From positions 1,550,001-1,614,000 of the forward strand of contig CP030885.1 of the NCBI GenBank assembly GCA_006969625.1: a stretch of 64,000 bases of DNA, written 5' to 3'. Under the pieces are notes generated by a model, which saw nothing but the letters and a program-made list of their open reading frames with translations, was not told where the DNA came from and ran no database searches. Below, piece by piece: positions 9,877 to 18,538 of this stretch. The position numbers were made by a program, and so were the translations under genes. This DNA is from Rhodospirillaceae bacterium (GTDB lineage: Bacteria; Pseudomonadota; Alphaproteobacteria; Kiloniellales; DSM-21159). The first letter of the stretch is position 1. The number at the start of each line of letters is the position of its first letter.

Positions 9877-10341
9877 CTAAACCTCCACCTGGCTGCCGAG
9901 CCGCGCCGCCAGCGCTTCGAGCGCCAGCAGATAGCCGTGCTGGCCGAGCCCCATGATGACGCCGGTCGCGGCCAGCGAGACGTAGCTGCGGTGCCGGAAG
10001 TCCTCGCGGCGATGGATGTTGGACAGATGCACCTCGACGGCCGGCAGCGCCACCGCCTGCAGGGCGTCCAGCAGCGCGATCGAGGTGTGGGTCAGCGCGC
10101 CGGGGTTGATCACCAGCCCGTCGGCGCTTCCCCGCGCGCCCTGGATCCAGTCCACCAGTTCGCCCTCGTGGTTCGACTGACGGCACTCCAGGCCCAGCCC
10201 CAGCTCGCCGGCGCGGCCTCGGCAGGCGGCCTCCAGGTCGGCCAGGGTGGCCCGGCCGTAGACCTCCGGCTCGCGCGTGCCGAGCATGTTGAGATTGGGT
10301 CCGTTGAGCAGCAGGACCCGCGGCGCAGCGGCCACTGCCAT
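9877..10341 (-). CDS. aroQ: 3-dehydroquinate dehydratase, type II
   Basis: 154 residues. Motifs of the type II enzyme are present: [20 protein letters not shown] with the catalytic Tyr (Y28), the [12 protein letters not shown] segment, [17 protein letters not shown], and [19 protein letters not shown] with the catalytic His and the lid-binding Arg. It converts 3-dehydroquinate to 3-dehydroshikimate in the shikimate pathway. ATG at 10341 gives the expected N-terminus after a short MAVAAAPR lead. It is the promoter-proximal gene of aroQ-accB-accC-aat. Confidence 0.96.
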   Translation of the reverse strand: MAVAAAPRVLLLNGPNLNMLGTREPEVYGRATLADLEAACRGRAGELGLGLECRQSNHEGELVDWIQGARGSADGLVINPGALTHTSIALLDALQAVALPAVEVHLSNIHRREDFRHRSYVSLAATGVIMGLGQHGYLLALEALAARLGSQVEV

Positions 10342-11019
10342 CCTCCCGCGACTCGCCGAATTTCCGGCGGCAAGCGTTAGCACGCAGGCCGCCGGGCGGC
10401 AACCGAGCCGCTGCCTGGGACGCGGAGTTTCACGTGGTCTCGCACGGGTCCCGTCCTTTTTGGCGTCGACCTGGACCCTGGCCTTCCCGATCGGGGCGTG
10501 TCCCGCCTCAAGGTTGGGGCGTAGGCGCCCTGTGGCGGACGCAGGCTGTGGGCGGTCAGGGTGTGCCGCACCTCCGGCCGGCTGACTTGTCAGCAGCACC
10601 CGGCCCCCGGTCCCTGGGCGTCGGCACGCACGACGATCGGCACGGTCAGGCTCGCCAGGGTGTCGGCACGCAGATGGCGCAGGCGATAGCCCTCGTGCAC
10701 AACGTGACCGGCTTGGGTGGGCAGAGCGCGAGAAAGGCGGCGTGCCCGGCGGACACACCTGGTGCGAAGGGTGCGGCCATGGGAATCGCGAATAGCGGAA
10801 TGGCTATGGAAGGCCTGCGGTTTACGGTGGGAGAGCCTTTATTGCCACTATGGTTGTGTCCAACCCCGTCTTTGTGACGCGGCACGGCTGCCCCGCGGCC
10901 TGCGAGCCTGCTGGCCCGCCCGACCCGCCAATGGCGAAACCCTGACGCCGACCTCTCGACAAAGCGGCGCAGGCCACTGCATCCTCGTCGACAGCAGGGA
11001 GCCGGCATTCGGAGGGCGG
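10342..11019. other. Long intergenic region between aroQ and the HEPN-like gene
   Basis: About 680 nt with no gene I can support. It must hold the leftward aroQ promoter and the rightward promoter of the 11020 gene. The 10820-10870 segment is slightly less GC-rich (TTTATTGCCACTATGG), but no convincing -35/-10 pair stands out. On the minus strand a short open stretch around 10590-10700 looks weakly protein-like but has no start and no recognisable family. It may be debris from the insertion that brought in the downstream gene. Confidence 0.4.
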
Positions 11020-12744
11020 ATGTGGGTCTACAGCGGCAATACTTGGAGCGCCCGGCTGGAGCTGGAGCGGCCGGAAGGCTACGGGCTCGACTATTGGCTG
11101 TTCCTCCACGCCGAGGAAACCCACGGTGTCTGGCGCAGCCGTCCGCTCGGCCTGAGCGGACTAGCGGAGATGGCGCAGAACCTGAACCCGAAGGTCGACC
11201 GCGTGCGGACCGGAGCCATTGCGAGAGAACTCGAAGCCTACGCTCCACTAGCGTTCTACCTCGATGACGCGCTACCGCAGTCGCGGACGACTCGATGCGT
11301 CCCGAAGGGCAAGCGAGAGCAGTGCGAGCTGGACGGCGAATGGCGCGAGTGGCTGGAAAGGCAGGCGACGCCGGACGCCCAGCGCCGGTTCGCGACGCGA
11401 CTCTGCGAGGCCTTGACCGCCAGTCTCGACCGGGGAGACCTGTTCGAAGCCGCCTTCCTGACGCGCCGCTTCTCCTCGGAGCTGGCGGAGCTCTATGCTT
11501 CGCCCCGGACCCTCTTTGCTGGCGTTGCGTCCGCCTATGCAAGAGAGGCGCGTCAACCGCTGGCTGACTGCCTGGGCGGATTGCTGGATCCGCCACAGCC
11601 CGGCGGCTTCCTGGTAACCTTCCCCGTCGCTCCGGTCGCCATTTCCGGCAAGGTCGCAACGGCGACGCTAGGGCCGCCCGAGGTGAGCCTGCTGATCGAG
11701 GCCAACCCGGAGGCGGAGACGGCGCCCGCTTATCTGGGGTCGCGCAGCCTGCGCGCGATCCGGGTGCGCACCGCCGCCCCGACCGCCAACGAGGCTCTGG
11801 CCCGGGCGCTGCCCGAGTGCCGCAACGCTCTGCATTTGCTGCGAGTCCGCCACTACCTGCGCACCCATCTGTATGGTCCGGTGCGGGTCGTCGCGGCGCA
11901 GGCAGGTGATGCGGACGAAGCGGGTGACGCGGACGGTGCTACGTCCGGCGCCGAGGGCATCCTGCTGTCCCTCGACCAGCCTTTCTGGACGCCGAAGCAG
12001 GGTCGGCGGCCTGTGCCCGAGTTGCCGCCGCGCCTCTACAAGCTCGCGCAGAACCTCCCGCCGGATCAGCACGACCGTTGGGCCGCCCTGCGCTGGCATG
12101 TCTCCCAGGCGATCGGCTACTGGCCCGAGGATGTCCACAGCGCCGCCTCGGAGGTCTGGCAGGCTCTGGAGAGCTTCGCGGGTTCGGCTGCGAAGGTGAA
12201 TGCCGTTCTTGTACCGGAATACCGGACGCTGCTGCTGGAAGAGCTATTGGCCTTCGAGGCGACGAAGCTGCGCCAACAGGCTTATAGCCATCGCAAGCTC
12301 TTCGACCGCCCGGGCGACTGGTACTACTGTGAGCCGAAGCGGGTGCCGCCGCGCAAGTGGTTGGCCCGTGTGCTCGACCGCCGGTCACGCACTCACTGGT
12401 CCACCTGGCAGGATCCGCGCGCGCCGGACCTCCTCTTCAACCCGGGCGTCGGCCTGTTGTCCAGCCTGGAGCGCTTGCGGGCGGCGACAGCGGGCGACGA
12501 CTGGCTGACCCGGCGCCTGAGGCTGGCCATGGACCACCTCTACGGCATCCGCAATTCCACGGTGCACAAGGGCGAGCGGGTCGGCTCCGACCAGTGGGCC
12601 GCGCATGTGGCGCGCTGCGGCCTGGAGCTAGTGCTGTCCGTTGCCAACGCGCGCGCCGCCCCCCTGCTGGAGGAGATCGACGCGCGCGACGCCGAGTCGG
12701 CATCAATCATGCCGAGCGCGGCGATGCAAGCCGCCTCGGCGTGA
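11020..12744 (+). CDS. Large protein of unknown function with a HEPN-like C-terminus (candidate defence gene)
   Basis: About 574 residues with the ATG at 11020, which has a GGAGG at 11011-11015. The frame is open further upstream, to about 10717, but that part reads like non-coding sequence. There is no signal peptide or membrane segment. I recognise no N-terminal family. Near the C-terminus, a helical segment LAMDHLYGIRNSTVHKGERVGSDQW contains an RX4H motif at R511-NSTV-H516 followed by another predicted helix. This is the layout of HEPN domains of the Apea-like kind, which are often RNases in antiviral or toxin systems. The gene stands alone between dsbA and aroQ, a junction that looks contiguous in function otherwise, so it is probably a horizontally acquired insertion. 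The HEPN call rests on the motif only. Confidence 0.6.
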   Translation: MWVYSGNTWSARLELERPEGYGLDYWLFLHAEETHGVWRSRPLGLSGLAEMAQNLNPKVDRVRTGAIARELEAYAPLAFYLDDALPQSRTTRCVPKGKREQCELDGEWREWLERQATPDAQRRFATRLCEALTASLDRGDLFEAAFLTRRFSSELAELYASPRTLFAGVASAYAREARQPLADCLGGLLDPPQPGGFLVTFPVAPVAISGKVATATLGPPEVSLLIEANPEAETAPAYLGSRSLRAIRVRTAAPTANEALARALPECRNALHLLRVRHYLRTHLYGPVRVVAAQAGDADEAGDADGATSGAEGILLSLDQPFWTPKQGRRPVPELPPRLYKLAQNLPPDQHDRWAALRWHVSQAIGYWPEDVHSAASEVWQALESFAGSAAKVNAVLVPEYRTLLLEELLAFEATKLRQQAYSHRKLFDRPGDWYYCEPKRVPPRKWLARVLDRRSRTHWSTWQDPRAPDLLFNPGVGLLSSLERLRAATAGDDWLTRRLRLAMDHLYGIRNSTVHKGERVGSDQWAAHVARCGLELVLSVANARAAPLLEEIDARDAESASIMPSAAMQAASA

Positions 12745-12766
12745 ACGGCAACCGCTAGGACGCCCT

Positions 12767-13522
12767 CTAGCTGTCGCCGCGCGCTTCGGCCACGATTTGC
12801 TGCAGGCGGGCCATGGTGATGGCGCCGGGGACCACTTCGTCGCCGATGACGAAGGCGGGCGTGCCGGTGATGCCGAGCGCCTCGGCCAGGTCGTAGGTCT
12901 CCTGCAACTTTGCGTCGATCTCGCGCGACAGCATGTCCGCCCGCAACTGCGCCATGTCGAGACCGACGCTCTCGGCCACGGCCAGGACCATCTCCTCGTC
13001 GACCCGTTCTTTGGCCTGCATGACGGCGAAGTGGAATTCCTCGTAGAGGCCCTGCCGTTCCGCCGCCAGGGCGGCGCGGGCGGCGAAGTAGCTAGGCGGG
13101 CCCAGGATCGGCCACTCCTTCATCACCAGCTTGATGCTGCCGTCGGCCTCAATCGCCTGGCGCAGCGGCCCGGCCACCTGCCGGCAGTAGCCGCAGTTGT
13201 AGTCGAAGAACTCGACCACCACGACGTCGCCGTCGGCCGCGCCCAGGATCGGGTCGCCCGGCGCGCCTTCGAGCAGGTCGGCATTCTCCGCGACCGCAGC
13301 GCTTTGGCGCTCCTGCGCCGCCAGCCGCTGACGCTCCTCGAAGCTCTGCAACGCCTCGACCACAAGCTCGGGGTTGGATTGCAGCAGATCGCGCACGATC
13401 TCGCGCACGGCCTCGGCCTCCGCGGCACTGAAGGGCTCTTCCGCCCGGGCGTTCGGCGCCGACAGCGCGAGGCCGCCGCACAGCGCCGCGGCCAGAGCGC
13501 CGCGGATCAGCGAGTTCAACAT
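12767..13522 (-). CDS. DsbA-family thiol:disulfide interchange protein
   Basis: 251 residues with a signal peptide ending near NARA|EE, so it is exported to the periplasm. The thioredoxin-like domain has the redox motif C110-GYC113 in FFDYNCGYCRQ and the cis-Pro loop GTPAFVIGDEVVPG. A helical lead of about 60 residues precedes the domain (residues 30-85, RDLLQSNPELVVEALQSFEERQR). This matches the DsbA-like/Com1 group, which oxidises or shuffles disulfides in exported proteins. It follows the M48 peptidase gene on the same strand after about 146 nt. Confidence 0.92.
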   Translation of the reverse strand: MLNSLIRGALAAALCGGLALSAPNARAEEPFSAAEAEAVREIVRDLLQSNPELVVEALQSFEERQRLAAQERQSAAVAENADLLEGAPGDPILGAADGDVVVVEFFDYNCGYCRQVAGPLRQAIEADGSIKLVMKEWPILGPPSYFAARAALAAERQGLYEEFHFAVMQAKERVDEEMVLAVAESVGLDMAQLRADMLSREIDAKLQETYDLAEALGITGTPAFVIGDEVVPGAITMARLQQIVAEARGDS

Positions 13523-13668
13523 GGGGTCGGTCTCCTCCCGGCCATTTCGTTCCGTTCAGCAACCCGGGTATCTAGCCGCTTGCGCGCACCCGTTCCAGTC
13601 GCCGCCGCGGCGCCGCGACGGGGCGCCGAGGTTCGCAGCCGACGCCGAGCTTGCACAGCCGGCGGCCG

Positions 13669-15096
13669 TCATTGCCGCTCGCGCGCCTCCTCCGCCTCGC
13701 GCCCGGCCACCTGGGCCAGGTCGGCGGCACGCAGCCAGCCGGGCGTGCCCTGCTGCAGCAGGGCCTTAGCCCGTTCCGCCTGACCCTTGGCATCGCGCCA
13801 ATTGCCGCGAGCGTAGTTGTACTCGGCCAGCGAGAGCGCCGTCATGCCTTCGTTGCCGAGCCGGCCGTGCGCGATGGCGGAGAGCCGCCAGGCGCTGCCG
13901 TTGTTCGGCTCGCGCGCCAGAACGGCGGTCAGGTTCTCCAGGGCGTCGCGGTAGCTCTGCTCGGTGCCCAGCTCGACCTGCACCTGGGCGATTCGCAGGC
14001 GCAGTTGCGGGTCGCGCGGCCGCAGGGCGACCGCCTTCTCGTAGGCCGGCAGGGCCTCGGCGACGCGCTGGTTCTCCAGCAGCATCTGGCCGCGCAGCTC
14101 GTGGAAGAAGGGATCGTCCGGCCGCTCGGCCAGCAACCCGTCGAGGATTTCCAGCGCCTCCGACAGGTAGCCCTGCTTGAACCTGCTGATGCTGTGGGCA
14201 TAGCGGGCCGGCAGGCTCGTATCACCTTGGGGGAAGAGGTTGTAGACCTCGCTCGGCGTGCCGAGGAAGCCGACCAGCTTGGCACGCATGCGCTGATGCA
14301 TCTCGCTGAGTTCGGCCGGGACCGGCCGACCGGTGTAGGGCGAGTCGCTTACTTCCCGCTCCATGAAGGAGATGCGGTCGCTGGTCAGAGGATGGGTGCG
14401 CAGATAAGGGTCCTGGGAGGAGCTCAGCAGTACCTCCTGGTCCTCCAGGATGCGGTAGAAGTCGAGCAGGCCCTGGGGGCTCAGACCGGTACTGCGCAGG
14501 TATGTGACCGCCGCTTGGTCGGCCGCCTGCTCCTGGCCGCGGGTGAAAGACAGCAGATTACGCAGGGCGAAGTCCTGGCCGCCGCTACTGATAGCGGCGG
14601 CGACCCGGCCGTCGCCGGTGGCGATGCCGGCCAGGATCGCCAGCAGGCTGGAGGCGGCGGCGGTCAGGCCGGCGGTCTCGATCTGATCGCCCCGGCCGAT
14701 GTAGTGGCCGGCCGCCAGATGCGCGGTTTCGTGGGCGATCACCCCGATCGTCTGCAAGGGCGTTTCCGAGGCCTTCAGCAGGCCGGTGTGGAGGAACATC
14801 TGCGCGCCCTGGGTCGCGAAAGCGTTGAGGGAGTCGTCGTCGATCAAGTACACGTCGATGCCGCTCGGGCTGAGGCCGGCCGCCTGGAACAGAGGCGTCG
14901 CGTAGGTTCGGATGGTATGTTCGATCTCGGCATCGCGGATCAGCCGGATGCCGTCGCGCTGTGCCCAGGCCGTCTGGTTTGCGGAAAGCAGCGCGAGGAG
15001 AACGACCGTAAGTGTCGCAGTGCGGCACAGCGTCCGCGCGACTCCCTTGGCGGCGCGGCGCCACGGTCTCGAGGGAGGGGGAGACGTCCCGGTCAT
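13669..15096 (-). CDS. M48 family metalloprotease with TPR region (BepA-like)
   Basis: 475 residues. A signal sequence (about residues 25-46, ending QTAWA) is followed by an M48 peptidase domain. The zinc site is H122-E-T-A-H126, with the third ligand expected at E189 in RGQEQAADQ. The C-terminal half carries TPR-like helical repeats (for example ARYAHSISRFKQGYLSEALEILDGLLAERPDDP and a following AEALPAYEKAVALRPRD-type unit). This is the BepA/YfgC layout, a periplasmic protease-chaperone that monitors LPS-assembly and outer-membrane proteins. It neighbours a DsbA-like gene, consistent with envelope quality control. Its ATG overlaps the first base pairs of the divergent GGT-like gene. Confidence 0.9.
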   Translation of the reverse strand: MTGTSPPPSRPWRRAAKGVARTLCRTATLTVVLLALLSANQTAWAQRDGIRLIRDAEIEHTIRTYATPLFQAAGLSPSGIDVYLIDDDSLNAFATQGAQMFLHTGLLKASETPLQTIGVIAHETAHLAAGHYIGRGDQIETAGLTAAASSLLAILAGIATGDGRVAAAISSGGQDFALRNLLSFTRGQEQAADQAAVTYLRSTGLSPQGLLDFYRILEDQEVLLSSSQDPYLRTHPLTSDRISFMEREVSDSPYTGRPVPAELSEMHQRMRAKLVGFLGTPSEVYNLFPQGDTSLPARYAHSISRFKQGYLSEALEILDGLLAERPDDPFFHELRGQMLLENQRVAEALPAYEKAVALRPRDPQLRLRIAQVQVELGTEQSYRDALENLTAVLAREPNNGSAWRLSAIAHGRLGNEGMTALSLAEYNYARGNWRDAKGQAERAKALLQQGTPGWLRAADLAQVAGREAEEARERQ

Positions 15097-16699
15097 GGCC
15101 TTACAGGGTAGAGGCGGCGCCACGGCGTCGCAACGCGGCGATGCGACCTGCCGCAGGTTGAGAGAGAGATCAGGGTTTCGTGGCGCTTTTGCGGCGCTCG
15201 GCCTCGCCGGTCTCCTGCTCAGCGGCTGCGCCGAGGACCCCGACAGCGGGCTGGTCGTCACGGTCGAGGGTTTCGCGGGGCTCGTGGCCGCCGACGCGCC
15301 GAACGCCACGGTCGTCGGCCGCGAGGTGCTGGGGCGCAACGGCACGGCCATGGATGCCGCGGTGGCCATGGGGCTGACCATGGCGGTGACCCTGCCGTCG
15401 CGGGTCGGGCTCGGCGGCGGCGGCGCCTGCCTGACGTGGAGTGCCGGCGATCGGCTGGCCGAGGCGCTGATGTTCCCGCCGGTGGCTGGCGCGGAGGGCG
15501 CCGTGCCGCCGCTGCTGGCACGCGGCATGGCCCTGCTGCACGCCCGCTACGGCACCCAGCGTTGGGAACAGCTCGTCGCACCGGCCGAATCGCTTGCCCG
15601 CTTCGGCTTCCTGCCGAGCCGCGCCTTCCTGCGCGACCTGGAGGCGGCGCGCGGCCGCCTGACCGCGGATCCGGCCGCCGCCGGGCTGTTCCAGACCGCC
15701 GACGGACGCTGGGCCGTCGAAGGGGACCGGCTGCGCAACATCGAACTGGCGAGCGTGTTGGGTGGCCTGCGCGCGCAAGGCGGCGGCTACCTGCATACGC
15801 CTGCGCTGGCGGGGCGCTACGTGGAAGCGGCCGCCGCCGCCGGCATGCCGATCCGCGCCGAGGCGATCCGCGACGCGACCCCGAGCTTTGAGATCCCGGT
15901 CGAGGTCCCGGTCGGGGCCACGGTGCTGCACCTGCCGCCGCCGCGCAGCAGCGCCGGCGTTGCCGCCGCCCAGATGTGGCGCATGCTGCGTGACGAGGAC
16001 TGGAGCGCCGCGCCGCCCGAGCGGCAGGCGGGCCTCACGCTCGACGCCGGGCTCAGGGCGCTGGCCGCCCAGCGGGTCTGGATCGGCGCCGACGGGCTGC
16101 CCGTCGCCGAGCTGGAAGTTCTGACCTCCGAGGACTCGGTGCGGGAGATGTCGGCGGCACCGGCACCGCCGCCCGTCGGCGGCAGCGAACCGCCCTATGC
16201 GGCCGGCTTCGTGGTCGGCGACCGGCGCGGTAACGCGGTGGCCTGCAGCTTCACGCTGAACGACCTCTTCGGGCGCGGCCGCCTGGCGCGCGGGCTGGGC
16301 ATCCTGCTGCCGGCCGCGCCGCCGCCGGCCGCCAGCAACACGGTGCCGCTGGCAATGGCGCTGGTGGCGGACCCGACCACCGGGCGCCTCGACCAGGCGG
16401 TGCAGGCGAGCGGCGGTGAGGCGGCCTTCCAGCACCTGGTTCAGGCCCTGCTGCGCCTGCGCGCCGGCACGCCGACCCCCGAGGCGCTGGCGGCGTCTCG
16501 CCTGGTGTGGCAGGGCGGACGGGTCGTCGCCGATCCGGGCGCGCCCACGGGCAGCCTGAGCGCTCCGGTGATCGGTGGGCCGGACATCGGCCTGGTCAAC
16601 GCTTTGAGCTGCCCGCAGGGTCTGCGCGACGAGGGAGCGACGCCGTGCACACTGGCCGTCGACCCGCGCGGCAATGGCCTGGCCGAGCGCGCGCAGTAG
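15095..16699 (+). CDS. Gamma-glutamyltransferase-like lipoprotein lacking the catalytic threonine
   Basis: About 534 residues from the ATG at 15095; a TTG at 15158 is an alternative that still keeps the lipobox. The N-terminus has a lipoprotein signal, GLAGLLLSGC, so it is probably anchored in the envelope. The GGT fold is recognisable: NATVVGREVLGRNGTAMDAAVAMGL, PSRVGLGGGGACL, GNAVACSFTLNDLFGRG and the late ASGGEAAFQHLVQ. In active GGTs the small subunit begins with TTHxSVVD, whose first Thr is the nucleophile. Here the aligned segment reads Y368-A-A-G-F-V-V, with no Thr. Self-cleavage and transpeptidation are therefore unlikely, and it may be a non-enzymatic homologue. It is followed by an aminotransferase after 12 nt. 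Confidence 0.78.
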   Translation: MALQGRGGATASQRGDATCRRLRERSGFRGAFAALGLAGLLLSGCAEDPDSGLVVTVEGFAGLVAADAPNATVVGREVLGRNGTAMDAAVAMGLTMAVTLPSRVGLGGGGACLTWSAGDRLAEALMFPPVAGAEGAVPPLLARGMALLHARYGTQRWEQLVAPAESLARFGFLPSRAFLRDLEAARGRLTADPAAAGLFQTADGRWAVEGDRLRNIELASVLGGLRAQGGGYLHTPALAGRYVEAAAAAGMPIRAEAIRDATPSFEIPVEVPVGATVLHLPPPRSSAGVAAAQMWRMLRDEDWSAAPPERQAGLTLDAGLRALAAQRVWIGADGLPVAELEVLTSEDSVREMSAAPAPPPVGGSEPPYAAGFVVGDRRGNAVACSFTLNDLFGRGRLARGLGILLPAAPPPAASNTVPLAMALVADPTTGRLDQAVQASGGEAAFQHLVQALLRLRAGTPTPEALAASRLVWQGGRVVADPGAPTGSLSAPVIGGPDIGLVNALSCPQGLRDEGATPCTLAVDPRGNGLAERAQ

Positions 16700-16711
16700 A
16701 GGGAAGAGCGA

Positions 16712-17878
16712 ATGGCTCTGAAGGTCGCCCGCCGCGGGCAAGTCTCGCCCTTCATCGTCATGGACGTGGTGCGCGCCGCCAACGAGCGGACGGCGGGCGG
16801 CGCCGAGGTGCTGCATCTGGAGATCGGCCAGCCGGCGACGCGCGCGCCGCAGGCGGTGCTTGAGGCCGCCAAGCGGGCTCTCGACGATTCCCTGATCGGC
16901 TATACCGACGCCTTCGGCCTGGCCGAGCTGCGGCGCGCGCTGGCGGCGCACTACCGGCGCGTCTATGGCGTCGAGCTCGACCCGGCGCGTATCGCCGCGA
17001 CGCCCGGTTCGTCCGGCGGCTTCCTGTTGGCCTTCCTGGCGGCCTTCGAGCCGGGCGACCGGGTCGCCCTGGCCGCCCCCGGCTATCCGGCCTATCGCAA
17101 TATCCTGCAGGCGCTCGGCATTGAGGCGGTGCTGCTCGAGACCGACCTGGAGCACCGCTATCAACCGACGCCGGAGCTGCTGGCACGCGCCGGCCGGCTA
17201 GACGGTTTGATCGTCGCCAGCCCCTCCAACCCGACGGGAACGGTGCTCGACCGCCCGGCGCTTCAGGCACTGGTCGATTACTGCGCGGCCGAGGGCATCC
17301 GCCTGGTCTCCGACGAGATCTACCACGGCATCACCTATGGCGGGCGCGCCACCTCTGCGCTGGAGCTGACCGACCAGGCGATCGTCATCAATTCCTTCTC
17401 GAAGTACTTCTGCATGACCGGGTGGCGGCTCGGCTGGATGGTGCTGCCGGAGGACCTGGTGCGGCCGGTCGAGTGCCTCGGCCAGAACTTCTTCGTCGCG
17501 GCGCCGACCCTGTCGCAGTACGCCGCGGTCGCCGCCTTCGACTGCACGGCGGAACTGGACGCCCGCGTCGCCGCCTATGCGCGCAATCGCGCGGTCCTGC
17601 TGGAGCGCTTGCCGCAGGCCGGCTTCGAGCGTCTGGCCCCGGCGGACGGCGCCTTCTACCTCTATGCGGACGCCAGCCGCCTGACCAACGACAGCCCCGG
17701 CTTCTGCGCGCGTGTCCTGGAGGAAACGGGCGTCGCGCTCACGCCCGGCGTCGATTTCGACCCGCATCGGGGCCATCGCTTCGTGCGCTTCTCCTTCGCC
17801 GGGTCCGAGGCGACCATGCGCGCAGCCTGCGACAAGCTGATCGCCTTCACGCAGGGGGACGGGGGACACGGCGAGTGA
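16712..17878 (+). CDS. Pyridoxal-phosphate aminotransferase, class I fold
   Basis: 388 residues, full length for an AspC/AlaC-like aminotransferase. Key sites are visible: LEIGQP near the N-terminus, SPSNPTG at about 171-176, D201 and Y204 in SDEIYHGITYGG, and the Schiff-base Lys K231 in SFSKYF. The substrate cannot be read from sequence. A GAGGGAAG Shine-Dalgarno lies upstream. Its TGA overlaps the GTG start of the next gene (GTGA), so the two are probably co-translated, in a run that starts with the GGT-like lipoprotein. Confidence 0.93.
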   Translation: MALKVARRGQVSPFIVMDVVRAANERTAGGAEVLHLEIGQPATRAPQAVLEAAKRALDDSLIGYTDAFGLAELRRALAAHYRRVYGVELDPARIAATPGSSGGFLLAFLAAFEPGDRVALAAPGYPAYRNILQALGIEAVLLETDLEHRYQPTPELLARAGRLDGLIVASPSNPTGTVLDRPALQALVDYCAAEGIRLVSDEIYHGITYGGRATSALELTDQAIVINSFSKYFCMTGWRLGWMVLPEDLVRPVECLGQNFFVAAPTLSQYAAVAAFDCTAELDARVAAYARNRAVLLERLPQAGFERLAPADGAFYLYADASRLTNDSPGFCARVLEETGVALTPGVDFDPHRGHRFVRFSFAGSEATMRAACDKLIAFTQGDGGHGE

Positions 17879-18471
17879 GGCGGGCGCTCGCGTGCGCGCT
17901 GGCGGTTTTCTCGACTGGCGCGGCGCAGGCGGAATCGCTGCGACCTCTGCTGTTTTTCGAGCATCTGATGGTCGATACGGCGATGCGCGTCGAGGTCGTC
18001 TGCGGGCCTGTGCCGCAGATGCGCGTCTCGGCCGATCCGCCGGTCGTCGGCGCGCGTTACCTCGATGCCGAGACACATGACGGGCGCTTGCGCCTGCACT
18101 TCCGGCGCGACTTTGACCGTCACGTCCACCCCGACCAGGTCGCCATCCGGCTCACCGCAGACCGTCCGCTGCGATCGGTGACCGCCACGACGGGTGCGCG
18201 CCTTTCCGTGCCGCCCTGCGCGCTGCCCCGGACCGGCCTTGCGGTCCGCGTCGAGACCGGCGCGCGGCTCGAACTGGCCGGTGTCACGGGTGCCGTGGAG
18301 GCGACGGTCCTCAGTGGCGCTGCCCTGAACGCCCTCAGCGGCGGGCGCGACTTCTTTCCGACAAGCGTGCGACTGGAGGCCGGGGCAGGCACGCGCGTGG
18401 GCCTCTGCGCGGCACAGAGTGTGACGGCGGTTCAAGTAGCGGCGGACGCACGTATTCTACGCCGCTGCTGA
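17875..18471 (+). CDS. Secreted GIN-like (DUF2807-like) beta-repeat protein
   Basis: 198 residues from a GTG at 17875. A signal peptide (RRALACALAVFSTGAAQA) is followed by a mature domain. The C-terminal half has repeated short beta units with Gly-Ala turns: ATTGARLSVP, VETGARLELAG, VLSGAALNAL, LEAGAGTRVGL. This pattern resembles the GIN/DUF2807 domain of periplasmic beta-helix proteins that are thought to bind surfaces or polysaccharide. The similarity is by eye and not certain. Four cysteines (VVCGP, PPCAL, GLCAA and the C-terminal Cys) could pair in the periplasm. It ends convergently about 70 nt from rne. Confidence 0.65.
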   Translation: MRRALACALAVFSTGAAQAESLRPLLFFEHLMVDTAMRVEVVCGPVPQMRVSADPPVVGARYLDAETHDGRLRLHFRRDFDRHVHPDQVAIRLTADRPLRSVTATTGARLSVPPCALPRTGLAVRVETGARLELAGVTGAVEATVLSGAALNALSGGRDFFPTSVRLEAGAGTRVGLCAAQSVTAVQVAADARILRRC

Positions 18472-18538
18472 GTGTGAGGTGGCGAGGGTCGTCCGAAATC
18501 GGACGGCCCCCGAGCTCGGCGCGCAGACAGCTTGGGGA

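Noticed and set aside
10434..10877. Open frames on both strands in the aroQ upstream gap
   Set aside because: No start with a ribosome site, no family resemblance and mutually overlapping frames; treated as non-coding or debris.
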